In this document: piece after piece, positions 36,114-46,722 of the stretch
Position numbering within the stretch: the stretch's first letter is position 1
Layout: each line of letters begins with the position of its first letter
Source of the DNA: Massilia sp. PAMC28688
GTDB taxonomy: Bacteria > Pseudomonadota > Gammaproteobacteria > Burkholderiales > Burkholderiaceae_D
Direction: 5' to 3'
DNA length: 64,000 nucleotides
NCBI RefSeq assembly: GCF_019443445.1
Contig: NZ_CP080378.1
Span: 2,604,001-2,668,000, forward strand
Program-made: the position numbers and the translations under genes
The notes under the pieces: model-generated
Databases searched by the model: none
What the model was told of the DNA's origin: nothing
What the model saw: only the letters and a program-made list of their open reading frames with translations

Positions 36114-37436
36114 ATGAATTGCACACGCATCCCGGGCGGCCCGACAGGGCTGGCCCTGTTCTTTACTGTTTTCGTCCCGTTTGCGCTGGCACACTTCCTG
36201 TCGCTCCTGCTGCGCAATGCCAATGCCGTGCTTGCTCCCTTTCTGGTCGGTTCGCTCGCGCTCGATGCCGGCCAGCTCGGCATGCTGACCAGCGCCTTTT
36301 TCCTGGCCGTGGTGCTGGCCCAGCTGCCGGTGGGAGCGGCTATCGACCGCCATGGTTCGCGCAAGGCGCTGCTGGTTCTGCTGCTCATCGCGGCCGGTGG
36401 CACGCTGCTGTTCGCACGTGGCGAGAGCTTTTTTGAACTCATGCTCGCGCGCTCGCTGATGGGTTTTGGCGTGGGCGGCACCCTGCTGGCCGGCGTCAAG
36501 GGCATCGCGCCATGGATGCCGCCGGCCAAGCTGCCATCGCTGCATGGCTACCTGATTGCCGCCGGCGGCCTTGGCGCGGCCACGGCCACGCTGCCGGTGC
36601 GGCTGGTGCTCGATTACACCGACTGGCGCGGCCTGTTCGTGCTGCTTGCCGCGCTGACCGCCCTTGCCGCCATGCTGATATGGTTCGGCACCCCGCGCCA
36701 CCAGCACCGGCGTCCGGCCCCCGCCCAGCCGCTGCTGCCATCGCTGCTCGCCGTGCTGCGGCATCCGAAGTTTCGCGGCGTGACGGCGCTGGTGCTGGTG
36801 TCGCATACCATCTTCCTGGGCCTGCAGGGCCTGTGGGTGGGGCGCTGGCTCACCGACATCGGGCAGCTCTCCGAGTCGGCAGTGGCCTACCTGCTGTATC
36901 TCACCATGGCCGCCGTGATCTTTGGCGCCATTGGCGTGGGCTTCGTCACGGAATGGGCCGGCAGGCGCGGCGTCACGCCGCTGGACGTGGGCGCGTGCGG
37001 GGTGGGACTGTTCGTCCTGATCCAGGTCGCCATGGCCGTTGGCTACGTCCCCAGCTTTCCCCTGCTGGCGGTGCTGTTCGCGCTGGTGGGTACCATTACC
37101 GGCATTGAATACACGATCGTTGCGCAAAGCATGCCGCCGGAACTGGGCAGCCGCGCGTCGGCCTGTCTGAACATGCTCATTTTTCTCGGCGCCTGCCTGG
37201 TGCAGGGTGGCTTTGGCCAGGTCATCGCCTTGTGGCCGCCCGATGCGGCCGGCCATTACCCGGCGCCTGCCTACAGCACCGGGTTCGCCATCCTGGTGGT
37301 GCTGCAGCTTCCCTGCCTGGCCTGGTATGCGTGGCAGGCCTGGGCCCGGACCCGTCCCCGCGTGGCACAGGAAACACTGGCCGAAGCGGTCCTGCCGCTG
37401 GACGTGCACCCTGTCCGGGTGGCGGCGCGCGGCTAG
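36114..37436 (+). CDS. MFS transporter
   Basis: The 440-residue protein has about twelve hydrophobic segments and the MFS loop motif AAIDRHGSRKALL between helices 2 and 3, with a related EWAGRRGVTPLD in the second half. The substrate cannot be told. It stands alone, divergent from the Cache/MCP unit. Confidence 0.88.
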   Translation: MNCTRIPGGPTGLALFFTVFVPFALAHFLSLLLRNANAVLAPFLVGSLALDAGQLGMLTSAFFLAVVLAQLPVGAAIDRHGSRKALLVLLLIAAGGTLLFARGESFFELMLARSLMGFGVGGTLLAGVKGIAPWMPPAKLPSLHGYLIAAGGLGAATATLPVRLVLDYTDWRGLFVLLAALTALAAMLIWFGTPRHQHRRPAPAQPLLPSLLAVLRHPKFRGVTALVLVSHTIFLGLQGLWVGRWLTDIGQLSESAVAYLLYLTMAAVIFGAIGVGFVTEWAGRRGVTPLDVGACGVGLFVLIQVAMAVGYVPSFPLLAVLFALVGTITGIEYTIVAQSMPPELGSRASACLNMLIFLGACLVQGGFGQVIALWPPDAAGHYPAPAYSTGFAILVVLQLPCLAWYAWQAWARTRPRVAQETLAEAVLPLDVHPVRVAARG

Positions 37437-37523
37437 CAGCCGGGCGGGCCGGGGCGCCTGCGGGCGGCTTTCGCAGGGCCGCGCTACAATGCGCCCCGAC
37501 CGCCACTCTACGAAAGCAAAAGC

Positions 37524-38375
37524 ATGAAACTGGTTCGCTACGGCCGCCCGGGCAAGGAAAAGCCTGGCCTGTTCGATGAAGAAGGCCGCCTGCGCGACCT
37601 CTCGGCCATCATCCCCGACATCGATCCTGCGCAGCTGTCGGACAAGGCCCTGCGCAAGCTCGCCCGCATCGATTACAAGACGCTGCCGCTGGTGCGCGGC
37701 AATCCGCGCCTTGGCGTGCCGCTGACCGGTATCCGCAAATTCATCGGCATTGGCCTCAATTACGCCGACCATGCCGCCGAAACCGGCGCCCCGATTCCGA
37801 AGGAGCCCATCATCTTCATGAAGGCCATCACCTGCCTCAATGGCCCGGATGACGCCATCATGCTGCCGCAGGGCTCCAGGAAGACGGACTGGGAAGTGGA
37901 GCTCGGCGTCGTGATCGGCACCCGCGCCAGCTACGTGAGCGAGGACGACGCGCTCAAGTACGTGGCCGGCTACTGCGTGGTCAACGATGTGTCGGAGCGT
38001 GAATTCCAGAAGGAGCGCGGTCCGCAGTGGGACAAGGGCAAGGGCTGCGACACCTTTGGCCCGGTTGGCCCGTGGCTGGTGACGCGCGACGAGGTGATCG
38101 ACGTGCAGGACCTGGACCTGTACCTCGAACTCAATGGCAAGCGCATGCAGACCGGCTCCACGTCGACCATGATCTTTCCGGTCGCCGCCATCGTCAGCTA
38201 CGTCTCGCGCTTCATGACGCTCGAGCCGGGCGACATCATCGCCACCGGCACCCCGCCCGGCGTGGGCGACGCCCGTACCCCCAAGCGCTTCCTGAAAAAA
38301 GGTGACCAGCTGCGCCTCGGGATTGCCGGTCTGGGCGAGCAGCAGCAGGATGTGGTGGCGTACAAAAAAGGCTGA
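37524..38375 (+). CDS. Fumarylacetoacetate hydrolase (FAH) family protein
   Basis: The 283-residue protein has the FAH fold: GIGLNYADHAAETG, PIIFMKAITCLNGPDD, the metal-binding DWEVELGVVIG, then CVVNDVSEREFQ and the C-terminal GDIIATGTPPGVGDAR. Related enzymes split or hydrate 2-keto acids, for example 2,4-diketo-3-deoxy-L-fuconate hydrolase or ureidoglycolate lyase. The substrate is unknown; there are no sugar-catabolic neighbours. Confidence 0.9.
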   Translation: MKLVRYGRPGKEKPGLFDEEGRLRDLSAIIPDIDPAQLSDKALRKLARIDYKTLPLVRGNPRLGVPLTGIRKFIGIGLNYADHAAETGAPIPKEPIIFMKAITCLNGPDDAIMLPQGSRKTDWEVELGVVIGTRASYVSEDDALKYVAGYCVVNDVSEREFQKERGPQWDKGKGCDTFGPVGPWLVTRDEVIDVQDLDLYLELNGKRMQTGSTSTMIFPVAAIVSYVSRFMTLEPGDIIATGTPPGVGDARTPKRFLKKGDQLRLGIAGLGEQQQDVVAYKKG

Positions 38376-38460
38376 TCTTTCCTCACCGTAAAGAACAAGA
38401 GTGTTGGCACGATTGCACTAAAATCCTTGTGGGTTCTGGTCCACATCAAGAGGAGTGCAA

Positions 38461-39840
38461 ATGCGCCATCAAGGTCTTGTTCATATCGGTTGGGCAGGCA
38501 TGCTGCTTGCGCTCGCGGGGTGTGCTGACAAGGCGGCCCTGCCGCCCGAGGCGAGCGTGGGGCCGGTGCCCACGCTGCCGCCGCCTGACAAGGCCCTGAT
38601 TCCCATCGTCGACATCGCCCCGGCCAAACAATGGCCGGCCGGCGTCACCCCGCGCCCCGCCGCGGGGCTGGAAGTCAAGGCCATGGCCACGGGACTGGAC
38701 CATCCGCGCTGGCTGTACGTGCTGCCCAATGGCGACGTGCTGGTGGCCGAGAGCAATGCCCCGCCACGGCCGGAAGATGGCAAGGGCATCAAGGGCTTCA
38801 TCATGAAAAAAGTGATGAAAAAAGCAGGCGCCGCGGTTCCGAGCGCCAACCGCATTTCACTGCTGCGCGACGCTGATGGCGACGGTGTGGCCGAGATGAA
38901 GACCGCTTTCATGACCGGGCTCAATTCCCCATTCGGCATGGCCCTGATCGGCCAGACCCTGTATGTCGCCAATACCGACGGCATCGTTTCCGTTCCCTAC
39001 CAGAGCGGCGCCACCACCATCACCACGGCGCCGCAGGCCGTGGTCCCGCTGCCGGGCGGGCCGCTGAACCACCACTGGACCAAGAACATCATCGCCAGCA
39101 AGGATGGCAGCAAGCTGTATGCGACCGTGGGCTCGAACAGCAACGTGGCCGAAAACGGCATGGACAAGGAAGTCAACCGCGCTGCAATCCTGGAAGTGGA
39201 CCTGGCCACCAAAAAAACGCGCCTGTTCGCTTCGGGACTGCGCAATCCCAACGGCATGGGCTGGGAGCCGACCAGTGGCGCCCTGTGGACGGTCGTAAAC
39301 GAGCGCGATGAACTGGGCAGTGACCTGGTGCCGGACTACCTCACCTCGGTCAAGGATGGCGCCTTCTATGGCTGGCCTTACTCCTACTACGGCAAGCACG
39401 TGGACCAGCGCGTCAAGCCGCCGCGCCCGGACCTGGTGGCCACGGCCCTGTCCCCGGACTACGCCCTGGGCAACCACGTCGCACCCCTTGGCATGGTGTT
39501 CTATGAAGGCGCCATGCTGCCCGCCACCTACAGGGGCGGCGCGTTCATCGGCCAGCACGGCTCCTGGAACCGGACCCCGCTCAGCGGCTACAACGTGGTC
39601 TTTGTCCCGTTTGCCAACGGTATGCCGCGCGGGAAGCCAATCGAAGTACTGGGTGGCTTTGTGAACGAGGAGGGCGACGCCTACGGCCGCCCGGTCGGGG
39701 TGGCGGTCGACAAGGCCGGCGCACTGCTGGTGGCCGACGACGTGGGCAATGTGGTGTGGCGCGTGACGCCGGCCGGAGGGGCTGTGCCGGCGGCCGCCGC
39801 CCCGGCTACGGCATCACCCGCACCCGTCCAGCAGCAGTAA
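38461..39840 (+). CDS. Sorbosone dehydrogenase-like beta-propeller lipoprotein
   Basis: AAGAGGAG sets the ATG at 38461. The leader ends in a lipobox, LLALAGC, so the protein is a lipoprotein. The 459-residue product is a six-bladed propeller of the PQQ-dependent sugar (sorbosone/glucose) dehydrogenase family: [63 protein letters not shown] and [10 protein letters not shown]. It probably oxidises a sugar or aldose in the periplasm with PQQ, but cofactor binding is not proven. Its end overlaps the convergent small oxidase-cluster gene by 27 bases. Confidence 0.88.
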   Translation: MRHQGLVHIGWAGMLLALAGCADKAALPPEASVGPVPTLPPPDKALIPIVDIAPAKQWPAGVTPRPAAGLEVKAMATGLDHPRWLYVLPNGDVLVAESNAPPRPEDGKGIKGFIMKKVMKKAGAAVPSANRISLLRDADGDGVAEMKTAFMTGLNSPFGMALIGQTLYVANTDGIVSVPYQSGATTITTAPQAVVPLPGGPLNHHWTKNIIASKDGSKLYATVGSNSNVAENGMDKEVNRAAILEVDLATKKTRLFASGLRNPNGMGWEPTSGALWTVVNERDELGSDLVPDYLTSVKDGAFYGWPYSYYGKHVDQRVKPPRPDLVATALSPDYALGNHVAPLGMVFYEGAMLPATYRGGAFIGQHGSWNRTPLSGYNVVFVPFANGMPRGKPIEVLGGFVNEEGDAYGRPVGVAVDKAGALLVADDVGNVVWRVTPAGGAVPAAAAPATASPAPVQQQ

Positions 39841-40128
39841 GGGAAACGCACTCCAGGTAATGGCAATGGCGGCCAGCAAGGCTGCCACTGCCCGCACCTG
39901 GGATGCAAGATCCGCATCTCCCCGCAGCGCCGAACGCGCCTGCCACAGCATCGACCCGCATATGCCGGCGCCAAGCGCCGTTGCCAGCCACAGTGGCAGC
40001 GTGGACTGGGTGCGCGTGACCGTGCACTGCACCGCCACCAGTACATAGCAAAACAGGAAGTGCGCGCCCCACACCGCCAGCGGCGCCGTGGCAAACCATA
40101 TGCGCTTGAAGAAGCGCCAGCTGTTCAT
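39814..40128 (-). CDS. Small membrane protein of the caa3 oxidase cluster
   Basis: The ATG at 40128 overlaps the ctaDE stop by four bases and gives 104 residues with three hydrophobic segments (about 11-32, 43-60, 73-95). It is the last gene of the oxidase operon, in the position where small subunit IV or assembly proteins are often found. No family is certain. Confidence 0.65.
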   Translation of the reverse strand: MNSWRFFKRIWFATAPLAVWGAHFLFCYVLVAVQCTVTRTQSTLPLWLATALGAGICGSMLWQARSALRGDADLASQVRAVAALLAAIAITWSAFPLLLLDGCG

Positions 40129-42623
40129 TCCATCCACCATGGCACCAGATGAATGGCCAGCGCTGCCGCGATGCCCTGCAAGGTGGTGTAGTGCCACATC
40201 AGGGCCACGTTGTCGACGGTGGCGCGGCTGCGCGCCGTGACGTGGCCGCACCAGGCGCGCGCGCACAGGTAGATGGCCGCGATGACCAGCACCAGTATAT
40301 GCAGCCCCTGGTAGGCAATCAAGGTGGCCACCGACGCGCCCCAGGCCTGGGCCGTGGGATCAAAGCCGGCCAGCCACTGGCCGCCGAACTGGCTGGCATA
40401 GCCGGCCACCACGCAGGCCAGGGCGGCCAGGACCAGCCAGGGCAGGGATGCCTTGCCCACCCGGCGGCTGGCCAGCATCATGGTCAGGGAACCGGCCACA
40501 AACAGCACGCCGGCTGCCGTTGGCCACATCGGTGCGGCCAGGCTGGCTCCCGGGGGTGGACAAACGGTGAGCCGCATCGAGATATGGATATAGGCGAACA
40601 CAAACGACGCGAAGATGGTGGCATCGACCACCAGCATGATGATGGTGGCCCACCATGAATGCGAGGCCGCGCCGGTGGCGCCCACCGGCAGCACCAGATC
40701 GTCCGACACGCGCGCCGTCGCCACCGGCGGCGCGCGGTCCGACTCCCATAACCAGACGATGATGCCTGCAATGGCCGCCAGGCCGCAGATCCAGGCGACC
40801 AGGGTCATTTTCACGGTCAGCAGCAGGAAGAATCCCGCCGTGCCGGCAGCGGCAATGAGCGGCCACCAGCTGTCGCCGGGCAGCACCAGCAGGTAGCGCG
40901 GGGTGGCGTTCATGAGCGAAGTGACCAGCGTTTCGCGCAGGCCTGTCACCGTGTTGGGTAGATAGTGCTGGCCGGCGGCTACCTCGCGCGCGAGGTTGGG
41001 CTGGTCCCACAGCGGGTCGGACGAATCGATGCGCGGGATGCTGCGGTTGCCATAATCTTCCGATGGCAGCCACTCGAGCGTGGCCGCGTGCCAGGGATTG
41101 TCCACTTCCTTTTTGGGACGGCGCAGGGCGCGCACCGCATCGATGATAAACAGCAGCACGCCGGCGGCAAACACAAAGGCGCCGATGGTCGACACCATGT
41201 TCAGCAGCGCCCATCCCATGTCGGCCCCATAGGTGTACACGCGGCGCGGCATGCCCAGCAGGCCGGTAATGTGCATCGGGAAGAATGCCAGGTTGAAGCC
41301 GCCGAACATGAGGCCAAATACCCAGCGCGCCACGCGGTCGGACATGGCGTTGCCGTTAATGAGCGGCAGCCAGTAATACAGGCCGGCCGCCACCGGGAAC
41401 AGCATGCCGCCGATAAGCACGTAATGCAGGTGGGCGACGATGAAGTAGGTGTCGTGGACCTGCCAGTCAAATGGCAGCAGGGCCACCATCACGCCGGTCA
41501 GGCCGCCCAGCACGAAGATGAACAGAAAACCCAGCAGGAACAGGGTCGGCGCGTTGAAGTTCACTTTGCCGCGCCACATGGTGGCGATCCAGCCGAACAC
41601 CTGGATGGCGGTGGGCACGGCCACCGCCATGCTGGCCGCCGACACAAAGCTCATCTTCATCACACCCAGGCCGGCCGTAAACATGTGGTGCGCCCACAGC
41701 GCAAAGCTGAATATGCCCACCGCCACCAGCGCCACCACAATGGCGCGCCGGCCGACAAGCGGCTTGCCGGCCAGCGCGGGGATCATGAGCGAGACCATGC
41801 CGGCGGCAGGCAGGAAGATGATGTAGACCTCGGGATGGCCGAAAAACCAGAACAGGTGCTGCCACAGCACCGGGTCGCCGCCGCGCTCGGCGATGAAGAA
41901 GGGCCAGTCGTAGGCACGCTCCAGTTCCAGCAGGGCGGTGCCGGCGATAATGGCCGGGAAGGCAAACACGATCATGACGCCCACCACCAGCATGGCCCAG
42001 GCATACACCGGCATTTTGGCCAGCGACATGCCGGGTGCGCGGGTAAACAGGATGCCGACAATGAGCTCGATGGCGCCGGCAATGGCGGAGATTTCGATAA
42101 AGCCGATCCCCAGCAGCCAGAAGTCGGCATTGAGGCCCGGCGAATAGGCCTTGCCGGTCAGGGGCGGATACATGAACCAGCCGCCGTCCGGCGCCAGGCC
42201 CGCGAACAGGGTGCAGAAAAACGCCAGGCCGCCGATGGCGTAGGCCCAGTAGGCGTACGATGACAGGCGCGGAAACGGCAGGTCGCGCGCGCCCAGCATG
42301 TTGGGCAGCAGGTAGACCGCGATGGCCTCGACCACGGGAATGGCAAACAGGAACATCATCACCGTGCCATGCATGGTGAAGACCTGGTTGTAGGTGGACG
42401 CCGTCAGGAAGGTATTGTCGGGCACGGCCAGCTGGGTGCGCATCATCAGGCCCAGGATGCCGGCCAGGACAAAGAACAGCAGGGCGGTGCCGATATACAG
42501 CAGGCCGATGTTGGTATTGTTGACGGTGGCAAAAAAGCGCCATCCGGCGGGCGTCTTCCAGGCCGCTTCCAGCGCGGCGAGTTCGCCGGGCGGGCGCGGG
42601 AGGGAGCTTGGCAGCGGCGTCAT
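40125..42623 (-). CDS. ctaDE: Cytochrome c oxidase subunit I+III fusion
   Basis: The 832-residue protein joins subunit I (about 1-560) to subunit III (about 590-832). Subunit I contains the Cu-B and proton-path block FWFFGHPEVYIIFLP (His crosslinked to Tyr, Glu of the D-channel), LWAHHMFTAG, and VHDTYFIVAHLHYV with the haem ligands. Subunit III has SHSWWATIIMLVVDATIFASF and AYQGLHILVLV. It reduces oxygen to water while pumping protons across the inner membrane. Such fusions are typical of caa3-type oxidases. Four-base overlaps tie it to ctaC and to the small gene that follows. Confidence 0.95.
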   Translation of the reverse strand: MTPLPSSLPRPPGELAALEAAWKTPAGWRFFATVNNTNIGLLYIGTALLFFVLAGILGLMMRTQLAVPDNTFLTASTYNQVFTMHGTVMMFLFAIPVVEAIAVYLLPNMLGARDLPFPRLSSYAYWAYAIGGLAFFCTLFAGLAPDGGWFMYPPLTGKAYSPGLNADFWLLGIGFIEISAIAGAIELIVGILFTRAPGMSLAKMPVYAWAMLVVGVMIVFAFPAIIAGTALLELERAYDWPFFIAERGGDPVLWQHLFWFFGHPEVYIIFLPAAGMVSLMIPALAGKPLVGRRAIVVALVAVGIFSFALWAHHMFTAGLGVMKMSFVSAASMAVAVPTAIQVFGWIATMWRGKVNFNAPTLFLLGFLFIFVLGGLTGVMVALLPFDWQVHDTYFIVAHLHYVLIGGMLFPVAAGLYYWLPLINGNAMSDRVARWVFGLMFGGFNLAFFPMHITGLLGMPRRVYTYGADMGWALLNMVSTIGAFVFAAGVLLFIIDAVRALRRPKKEVDNPWHAATLEWLPSEDYGNRSIPRIDSSDPLWDQPNLAREVAAGQHYLPNTVTGLRETLVTSLMNATPRYLLVLPGDSWWPLIAAAGTAGFFLLLTVKMTLVAWICGLAAIAGIIVWLWESDRAPPVATARVSDDLVLPVGATGAASHSWWATIIMLVVDATIFASFVFAYIHISMRLTVCPPPGASLAAPMWPTAAGVLFVAGSLTMMLASRRVGKASLPWLVLAALACVVAGYASQFGGQWLAGFDPTAQAWGASVATLIAYQGLHILVLVIAAIYLCARAWCGHVTARSRATVDNVALMWHYTTLQGIAAALAIHLVPWWME

Positions 42624-43549
42624 TTCAGGCTCTCGAGATAGGTGGCAAGTGCCAGCAGGGTGTCGCCATCGAGACCGGCGGCGGCCGGCATGCGCACGCC
42701 GGGCTTGATCGACTGCGGGTCTGCAATCCAGCCGGCCAGGGTGCCGCGATGGGTGCGCAACGTGCCGGCGGCGATGTGCATGCGGCTGCCCACGTGGGTC
42801 AGGTCCGGCCCGAGCGTGGCGCCTTCGGCCACCCCGCGGATGGTGTGGCAGGCGCCGCAGCGCTGGGCGGTAAATGCGTCGCGCCCGCGCTGCAGCAGCG
42901 CGCTGGCCGGTGCGGCCGCAGGCGCGGCCTGCTGCGCCAGCCACCTGGCATAGTCGGCCGGCGCGTGGGCCACTACGTGCAGCGCCATGCGCGCGTGCTG
43001 TTCGCCGCAAAACTCTGCGCACTGGCCGCGGTAGACGCCGGGACGCGCCGCGTGCAGGGTCAGCCCGGTCATGCGGCCGGGGATGGCATCGATCTTGCCG
43101 TTCAGGGCCGGGACCCACAGGCTGTGAATCACATCGCTGCTGGAAATGCCCACGTAGGCCGTCTGCCCGGCCGGGATATGGATTTCATTGGCGCTGACGA
43201 TCTCGCGCCCGGTGGCCGCGTCGCGGTAGCGCACCTCCCACCACCACATTTTGGCGGTCACCGAAATCTGCAGCGGCTGCAGCGAGGTCTGGGGCGACAG
43301 CGCGGCGGCGCGCCAGGTGCTCCATCCGAGCAGTACCGTCAGCACCGTGGCGGGAAACGCGATGCCGGCGCCGGCGATCCACCATGTGGTGCTGACCGGG
43401 CGCGTACTGCGGCGCAGTGCCAGCACGGCCAGCGCCATGACGGCGGCGAAAATGACGGCGCCACCGGCAAACAGCACCCACGCGAATTCGGTGATGATGG
43501 CCGCGTCGGGGCCGGCCGGGTGCAGTACCGATTGCAGCGGCGCCGTCAT
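42620..43549 (-). CDS. ctaC: Cytochrome c oxidase subunit II with cytochrome c domain (caa3 type)
   Basis: The 309-residue protein has two membrane helices (about 17-45 and 57-77), the Cu-A domain with SSSDVIHSLWVP and CAEFCGEQHARM, and a C-terminal cytochrome c domain with CGACH and a distal methionine in VRMPAAA. The fused haem c makes it the electron entry point of a caa3 oxidase, so it can take electrons straight from the bc1 complex or small cytochromes. No cleavable lipobox is evident. Confidence 0.94.
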   Translation of the reverse strand: MTAPLQSVLHPAGPDAAIITEFAWVLFAGGAVIFAAVMALAVLALRRSTRPVSTTWWIAGAGIAFPATVLTVLLGWSTWRAAALSPQTSLQPLQISVTAKMWWWEVRYRDAATGREIVSANEIHIPAGQTAYVGISSSDVIHSLWVPALNGKIDAIPGRMTGLTLHAARPGVYRGQCAEFCGEQHARMALHVVAHAPADYARWLAQQAAPAAAPASALLQRGRDAFTAQRCGACHTIRGVAEGATLGPDLTHVGSRMHIAAGTLRTHRGTLAGWIADPQSIKPGVRMPAAAGLDGDTLLALATYLESLK

Positions 43550-43950
43550 TCTGCGCTATACAGGTAAGCGGCCATGTGGCGCGCTTCGGCTTCGGACACG
43601 CCCAGGTTGGGCATCATGGTGCCCGGTTTCATGGCGGGCGGATTGACCAGCCATTGCACCAGGTTGGGTGCCAGATTGGGGATGCGGCCGGCGATGTAAC
43701 TGCGTTTGCCAAACCCCTCGAGCGGTGGCCCGACGTTGGACGATGCGCCGGCAGCGCCGGGAATGGCGTGGCACGACGTGCATTGATATTGCTCGACCAG
43801 GCGCTTGCCCAGCGTGGCGTTGCCGCCTTCGACCGGGCGCACGGTTTCCTCGCCGCAGCCGGCGAGGGCACACAACATAAGGGTGGCAGGGAGTGTCGTT
43901 ACGCGCACCAGCAGATCCTGAAAGTGGATGAACCCAAGTTTAGGAAGCAT
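43546..43950 (-). CDS. Monohaem cytochrome c lipoprotein of the oxidase operon
   Basis: The 134-residue protein has a leader ending in LCALAGC (likely lipidated) and one haem site, CTSCH, with a distal methionine in GTMMPNLGVSE. It is the first gene of the oxidase operon and overlaps ctaC by four bases. It is probably an electron donor to, or subunit of, the oxidase. Confidence 0.87.
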   Translation of the reverse strand: MLPKLGFIHFQDLLVRVTTLPATLMLCALAGCGEETVRPVEGGNATLGKRLVEQYQCTSCHAIPGAAGASSNVGPPLEGFGKRSYIAGRIPNLAPNLVQWLVNPPAMKPGTMMPNLGVSEAEARHMAAYLYSAE

Positions 43951-44066
43951 GATACAGAAGACATCAAAACAGCGCCGTTCGGGTCGAAGCGTGCCTGCTC
44001 TGCCGTGCGGCGGTGCCCGCCGTGCGATGGCTATAATGGCCCGACACGCACATTCGGGAATGCTTC

Positions 44067-44915
44067 ATGGCCTCCAACCGCAACCGGCTTATCGTCAAGA
44101 CCGCAGCCGCGACACTGGGCAGCGCGGCCGTCGCGGCAGCGGCGGGCGGCTGGCTGTTCCTGGAGAGTGGCCTGTTTCACGTGGGCGCCACCAACCAGCA
44201 CTGGCAGTGGGCGCACACCGTGCTGGAACGCGGCATGAGGAAGTCGGTGCAATACCATGCGCGCGACGTCGTCACGCCCGCGCTGGCCGGCGAGCAGCGG
44301 CTGCTGCGCGGCGCTGCCATCTATCGCGACAACTGCGTGCAGTGCCATGGCGGCCCCGGGGTCGCGCAGGCCGACATCGCCAAGGCCATGCAGCCGGTGC
44401 CCGGTCCGCTGGTGGACGCGGCCAGACACTGGAAAGCGCGCGAACTGTACTGGATCACGCGCCACGGCATCAAGACGAGCGGCATGCCGGCGTGGCAGTT
44501 CCACCTGGCCGACGACGATATCTGGTCGGTGGTGGCCTTCATGCAAACGCTGCCTGCGCTGTCAGCGCCCCGGTTCAAGGCGGCGCTGGCGCCACTGCCG
44601 CCGGCGCCCAAACGGGTGGCCCCCATCATGGGGCCGGCCAACGCTGATCGCGGCAGGGTGGCCCTGACCCAGTACGCCTGCAATGCCTGTCACATCATTC
44701 CAGGTGTCACCGGGTCCAGGGTGTACGTGGGGCGGCCGCTGACGGACCTGGGCAAGCGCAAATTCATTGCCGGCCATGTCCCCAACACCCAGGAAAATCT
44801 GATGCGCTGGATCATGGACCCGCAATCCATCGATCCCCACACCGCCATGCCGAAGCAGGGAGTCACTGCCCAGGATGCGCTCGACATCAGCGCCTACCTG
44901 CTCACCAAGACCTGA
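44067..44915 (+). CDS. Membrane-anchored dihaem cytochrome c
   Basis: The 282-residue protein has an N-terminal anchor (about 9-32) and two cytochrome c domains with CVQCH (about residue 91) and CNACH (about 209). Distal methionines are likely in TSGMPAW and TAMPKQ. The second domain resembles the monohaem lipoprotein encoded opposite (IPGV, VGRPL, GKRKFIAGHVPN). It is divergent from the oxidase operon, with 116 bases between the starts, and probably passes electrons to that oxidase. Confidence 0.88.
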   Translation: MASNRNRLIVKTAAATLGSAAVAAAAGGWLFLESGLFHVGATNQHWQWAHTVLERGMRKSVQYHARDVVTPALAGEQRLLRGAAIYRDNCVQCHGGPGVAQADIAKAMQPVPGPLVDAARHWKARELYWITRHGIKTSGMPAWQFHLADDDIWSVVAFMQTLPALSAPRFKAALAPLPPAPKRVAPIMGPANADRGRVALTQYACNACHIIPGVTGSRVYVGRPLTDLGKRKFIAGHVPNTQENLMRWIMDPQSIDPHTAMPKQGVTAQDALDISAYLLTKT

Positions 44916-44924
44916 CTGCGGCGC

Positions 44925-46655
44925 TTAGAACTCTTCCCAGTCCTTGTCGGCGCCGGCGGTGGCAGGCTCTCGGCGTGGCGCGAGGCGGATCGGCGCTGCC
45001 GCCTTGTGCCGGACGGCTGGCGCTGCGGGCTTGGCAGCCGGGGCAGGCGAGATGGCCCTGGCAGCCGGGGCGGGCGTGGCCGTCACCTGGGCCTGGCGTG
45101 ACGCCAGCTTGAACACGCTGACGGTTTGGGCCAGCGTGGCCGACTGTTCCTGCATCGATTGCGAAGCGGCGGCAGCTTCTTCCACCAGCGCTGCATTTTG
45201 CTGCGTCACCTGGTCCATCTGGCTGATCGCTTCGTTGATCTGTTCGATGCCCATGGTCTGCTCCTGCGCCGCCGACAGGATTTCACCCATGATGTCGGTG
45301 ACGCGGCGCACGCTGTCGACGATCTCGTTCATGGTCTCGCCGGCCTGGCTTACCAGTTTGCTGCCGGTGTCAACTTTCTCCACCGAGTCGCCAATCAAGA
45401 TCTTGATTTCCTTGGCCGCTGCCGCCGAGCGCTGTGCCAGGTTGCGCACTTCCGTAGCGACGACCGCGAAGCCGCGTCCCTGTTCCCCCGCCCGTGCCGC
45501 TTCCACCGCCGCATTCAGGGCCAGGATATTGGTCTGGAAAGCGATGCCGTCAATGACGCTGATGATGTCCGAAATCTTGCGGGACGAAGCGTTGATCTCG
45601 CCCATGGTATCGACCACCTGCGCCACCACCGCGCCACCCTTGCTGGCCACTTCCGAGGCGGTCGTGGCCAGCGAATTTGCCTGGCGCGCATTGTCCGCAC
45701 TTTGCTTGACGGTCGAGGTCAGTTCTTCCATCGAGGACGCCGTCTCTTCCAGCGAGCTGGCCTGCTCTTCGGTACGGGCCGACAGGTCCAGATTGCCGCA
45801 GGCAATCTGGCTGGACGCCGTGGCGATGGTGTCGGTGCCGGAGCGCACGTCGCCCACGATGCGGGACAGGCTGTCGCGCATCTGCTTCATGGCCAACATC
45901 ATGCTGCTGTTGTCGCTGGCGGCAACCAGCACTTCCGCGCTGAGGTCGCCGGCGGCAATCTTCCCGGCCACCGCCGCTGCGTAGCCCGGCTCGCCGCCCA
46001 GCTGCCTGACGAGGGCGCGCGAAATGAACAGCGCCAGCATCACGCCCAGCGCTACTGCTGCGGCCAGCAGCACCATGACGGCGGTGCGGGCACCGGCATA
46101 CAGTTCATCGCCCTGGTGGCTGGCGGCAGAACCACCGGCCTGGTTGAGGTCGCTCAGCTTGGTGAGGATCGCGTTGGCATCATTGAATTTCTGCTGGGCG
46201 GCGCCCTGCACCAATGCCTTGGCTTCCTCGTGCTTGCCTTCGCGCGACAGCGCCAGCACCGCCTTGTGCTGCTCCAGGTACTGGGCCCAGCTTGACTTGA
46301 AACCGTCGAACAGCGCCTGGTCCTGGGGCGAGGAAATCAGCTTGGCATAGATTGCCGCATGCCGATCGAGGCTGGCCTGGACCGTCACCAGTTCCTTCTC
46401 ATAGCTTGCCATTTTTCCTTCCGTGAGCGACAGCACATGCTGCAGTTCGGCCGCGCGAAAATCGGAGGTGGCGGTATTCATGTCGCCGGCGGCGCGGGTG
46501 CTGGGTAGCCAGTTCACGTCCATGTCGGTGGAAGTCTGGTTGACCCGTTCGAGCTGGACGATCGAAAACACGCCCAGCGCGGCCGTCAGGGCCAGGACGA
46601 TGCCGAATGCGGCAAGCAGTTTCGTCGCCACTTTAAGATTGTTAAACCATTGCAT
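44925..46655 (-). CDS. Methyl-accepting chemotaxis protein (4HB_MCP type)
   Basis: The ATG at 46655 follows AGGAG. The 576-residue receptor has a membrane helix at about 13-32, a four-helix-bundle ligand domain (about 35-190), a second helix (about 193-213), HAMP, and the signalling tip [25 protein letters not shown]. The C-terminal tail is A/P-rich and ends [11 protein letters not shown], a CheR-tether-like pentapeptide (WEEF). It follows cheW by 67 bases on the same strand, forming a two-gene chemotaxis unit. Confidence 0.93.
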   Translation of the reverse strand: MQWFNNLKVATKLLAAFGIVLALTAALGVFSIVQLERVNQTSTDMDVNWLPSTRAAGDMNTATSDFRAAELQHVLSLTEGKMASYEKELVTVQASLDRHAAIYAKLISSPQDQALFDGFKSSWAQYLEQHKAVLALSREGKHEEAKALVQGAAQQKFNDANAILTKLSDLNQAGGSAASHQGDELYAGARTAVMVLLAAAVALGVMLALFISRALVRQLGGEPGYAAAVAGKIAAGDLSAEVLVAASDNSSMMLAMKQMRDSLSRIVGDVRSGTDTIATASSQIACGNLDLSARTEEQASSLEETASSMEELTSTVKQSADNARQANSLATTASEVASKGGAVVAQVVDTMGEINASSRKISDIISVIDGIAFQTNILALNAAVEAARAGEQGRGFAVVATEVRNLAQRSAAAAKEIKILIGDSVEKVDTGSKLVSQAGETMNEIVDSVRRVTDIMGEILSAAQEQTMGIEQINEAISQMDQVTQQNAALVEEAAAASQSMQEQSATLAQTVSVFKLASRQAQVTATPAPAARAISPAPAAKPAAPAVRHKAAAPIRLAPRREPATAGADKDWEEF

Positions 46656-46722
46656 GCTGTACTCCTGTGGTGCGCAAGGGCGCACTCGATATGGTGCGCC
46701 GGAAAGAAAACGGCCGGGTCGC

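Noticed and set aside
35898..37772. 625-codon extension upstream of the Cache protein on the minus strand
   Set aside because: It is antisense to the MFS transporter gene. The Cache protein has its own ATG and signal peptide at 35897.
40965..42263. 432-codon plus frame inside the oxidase subunit I region
   Set aside because: Histidine/glutamine-rich antisense shadow of ctaDE.
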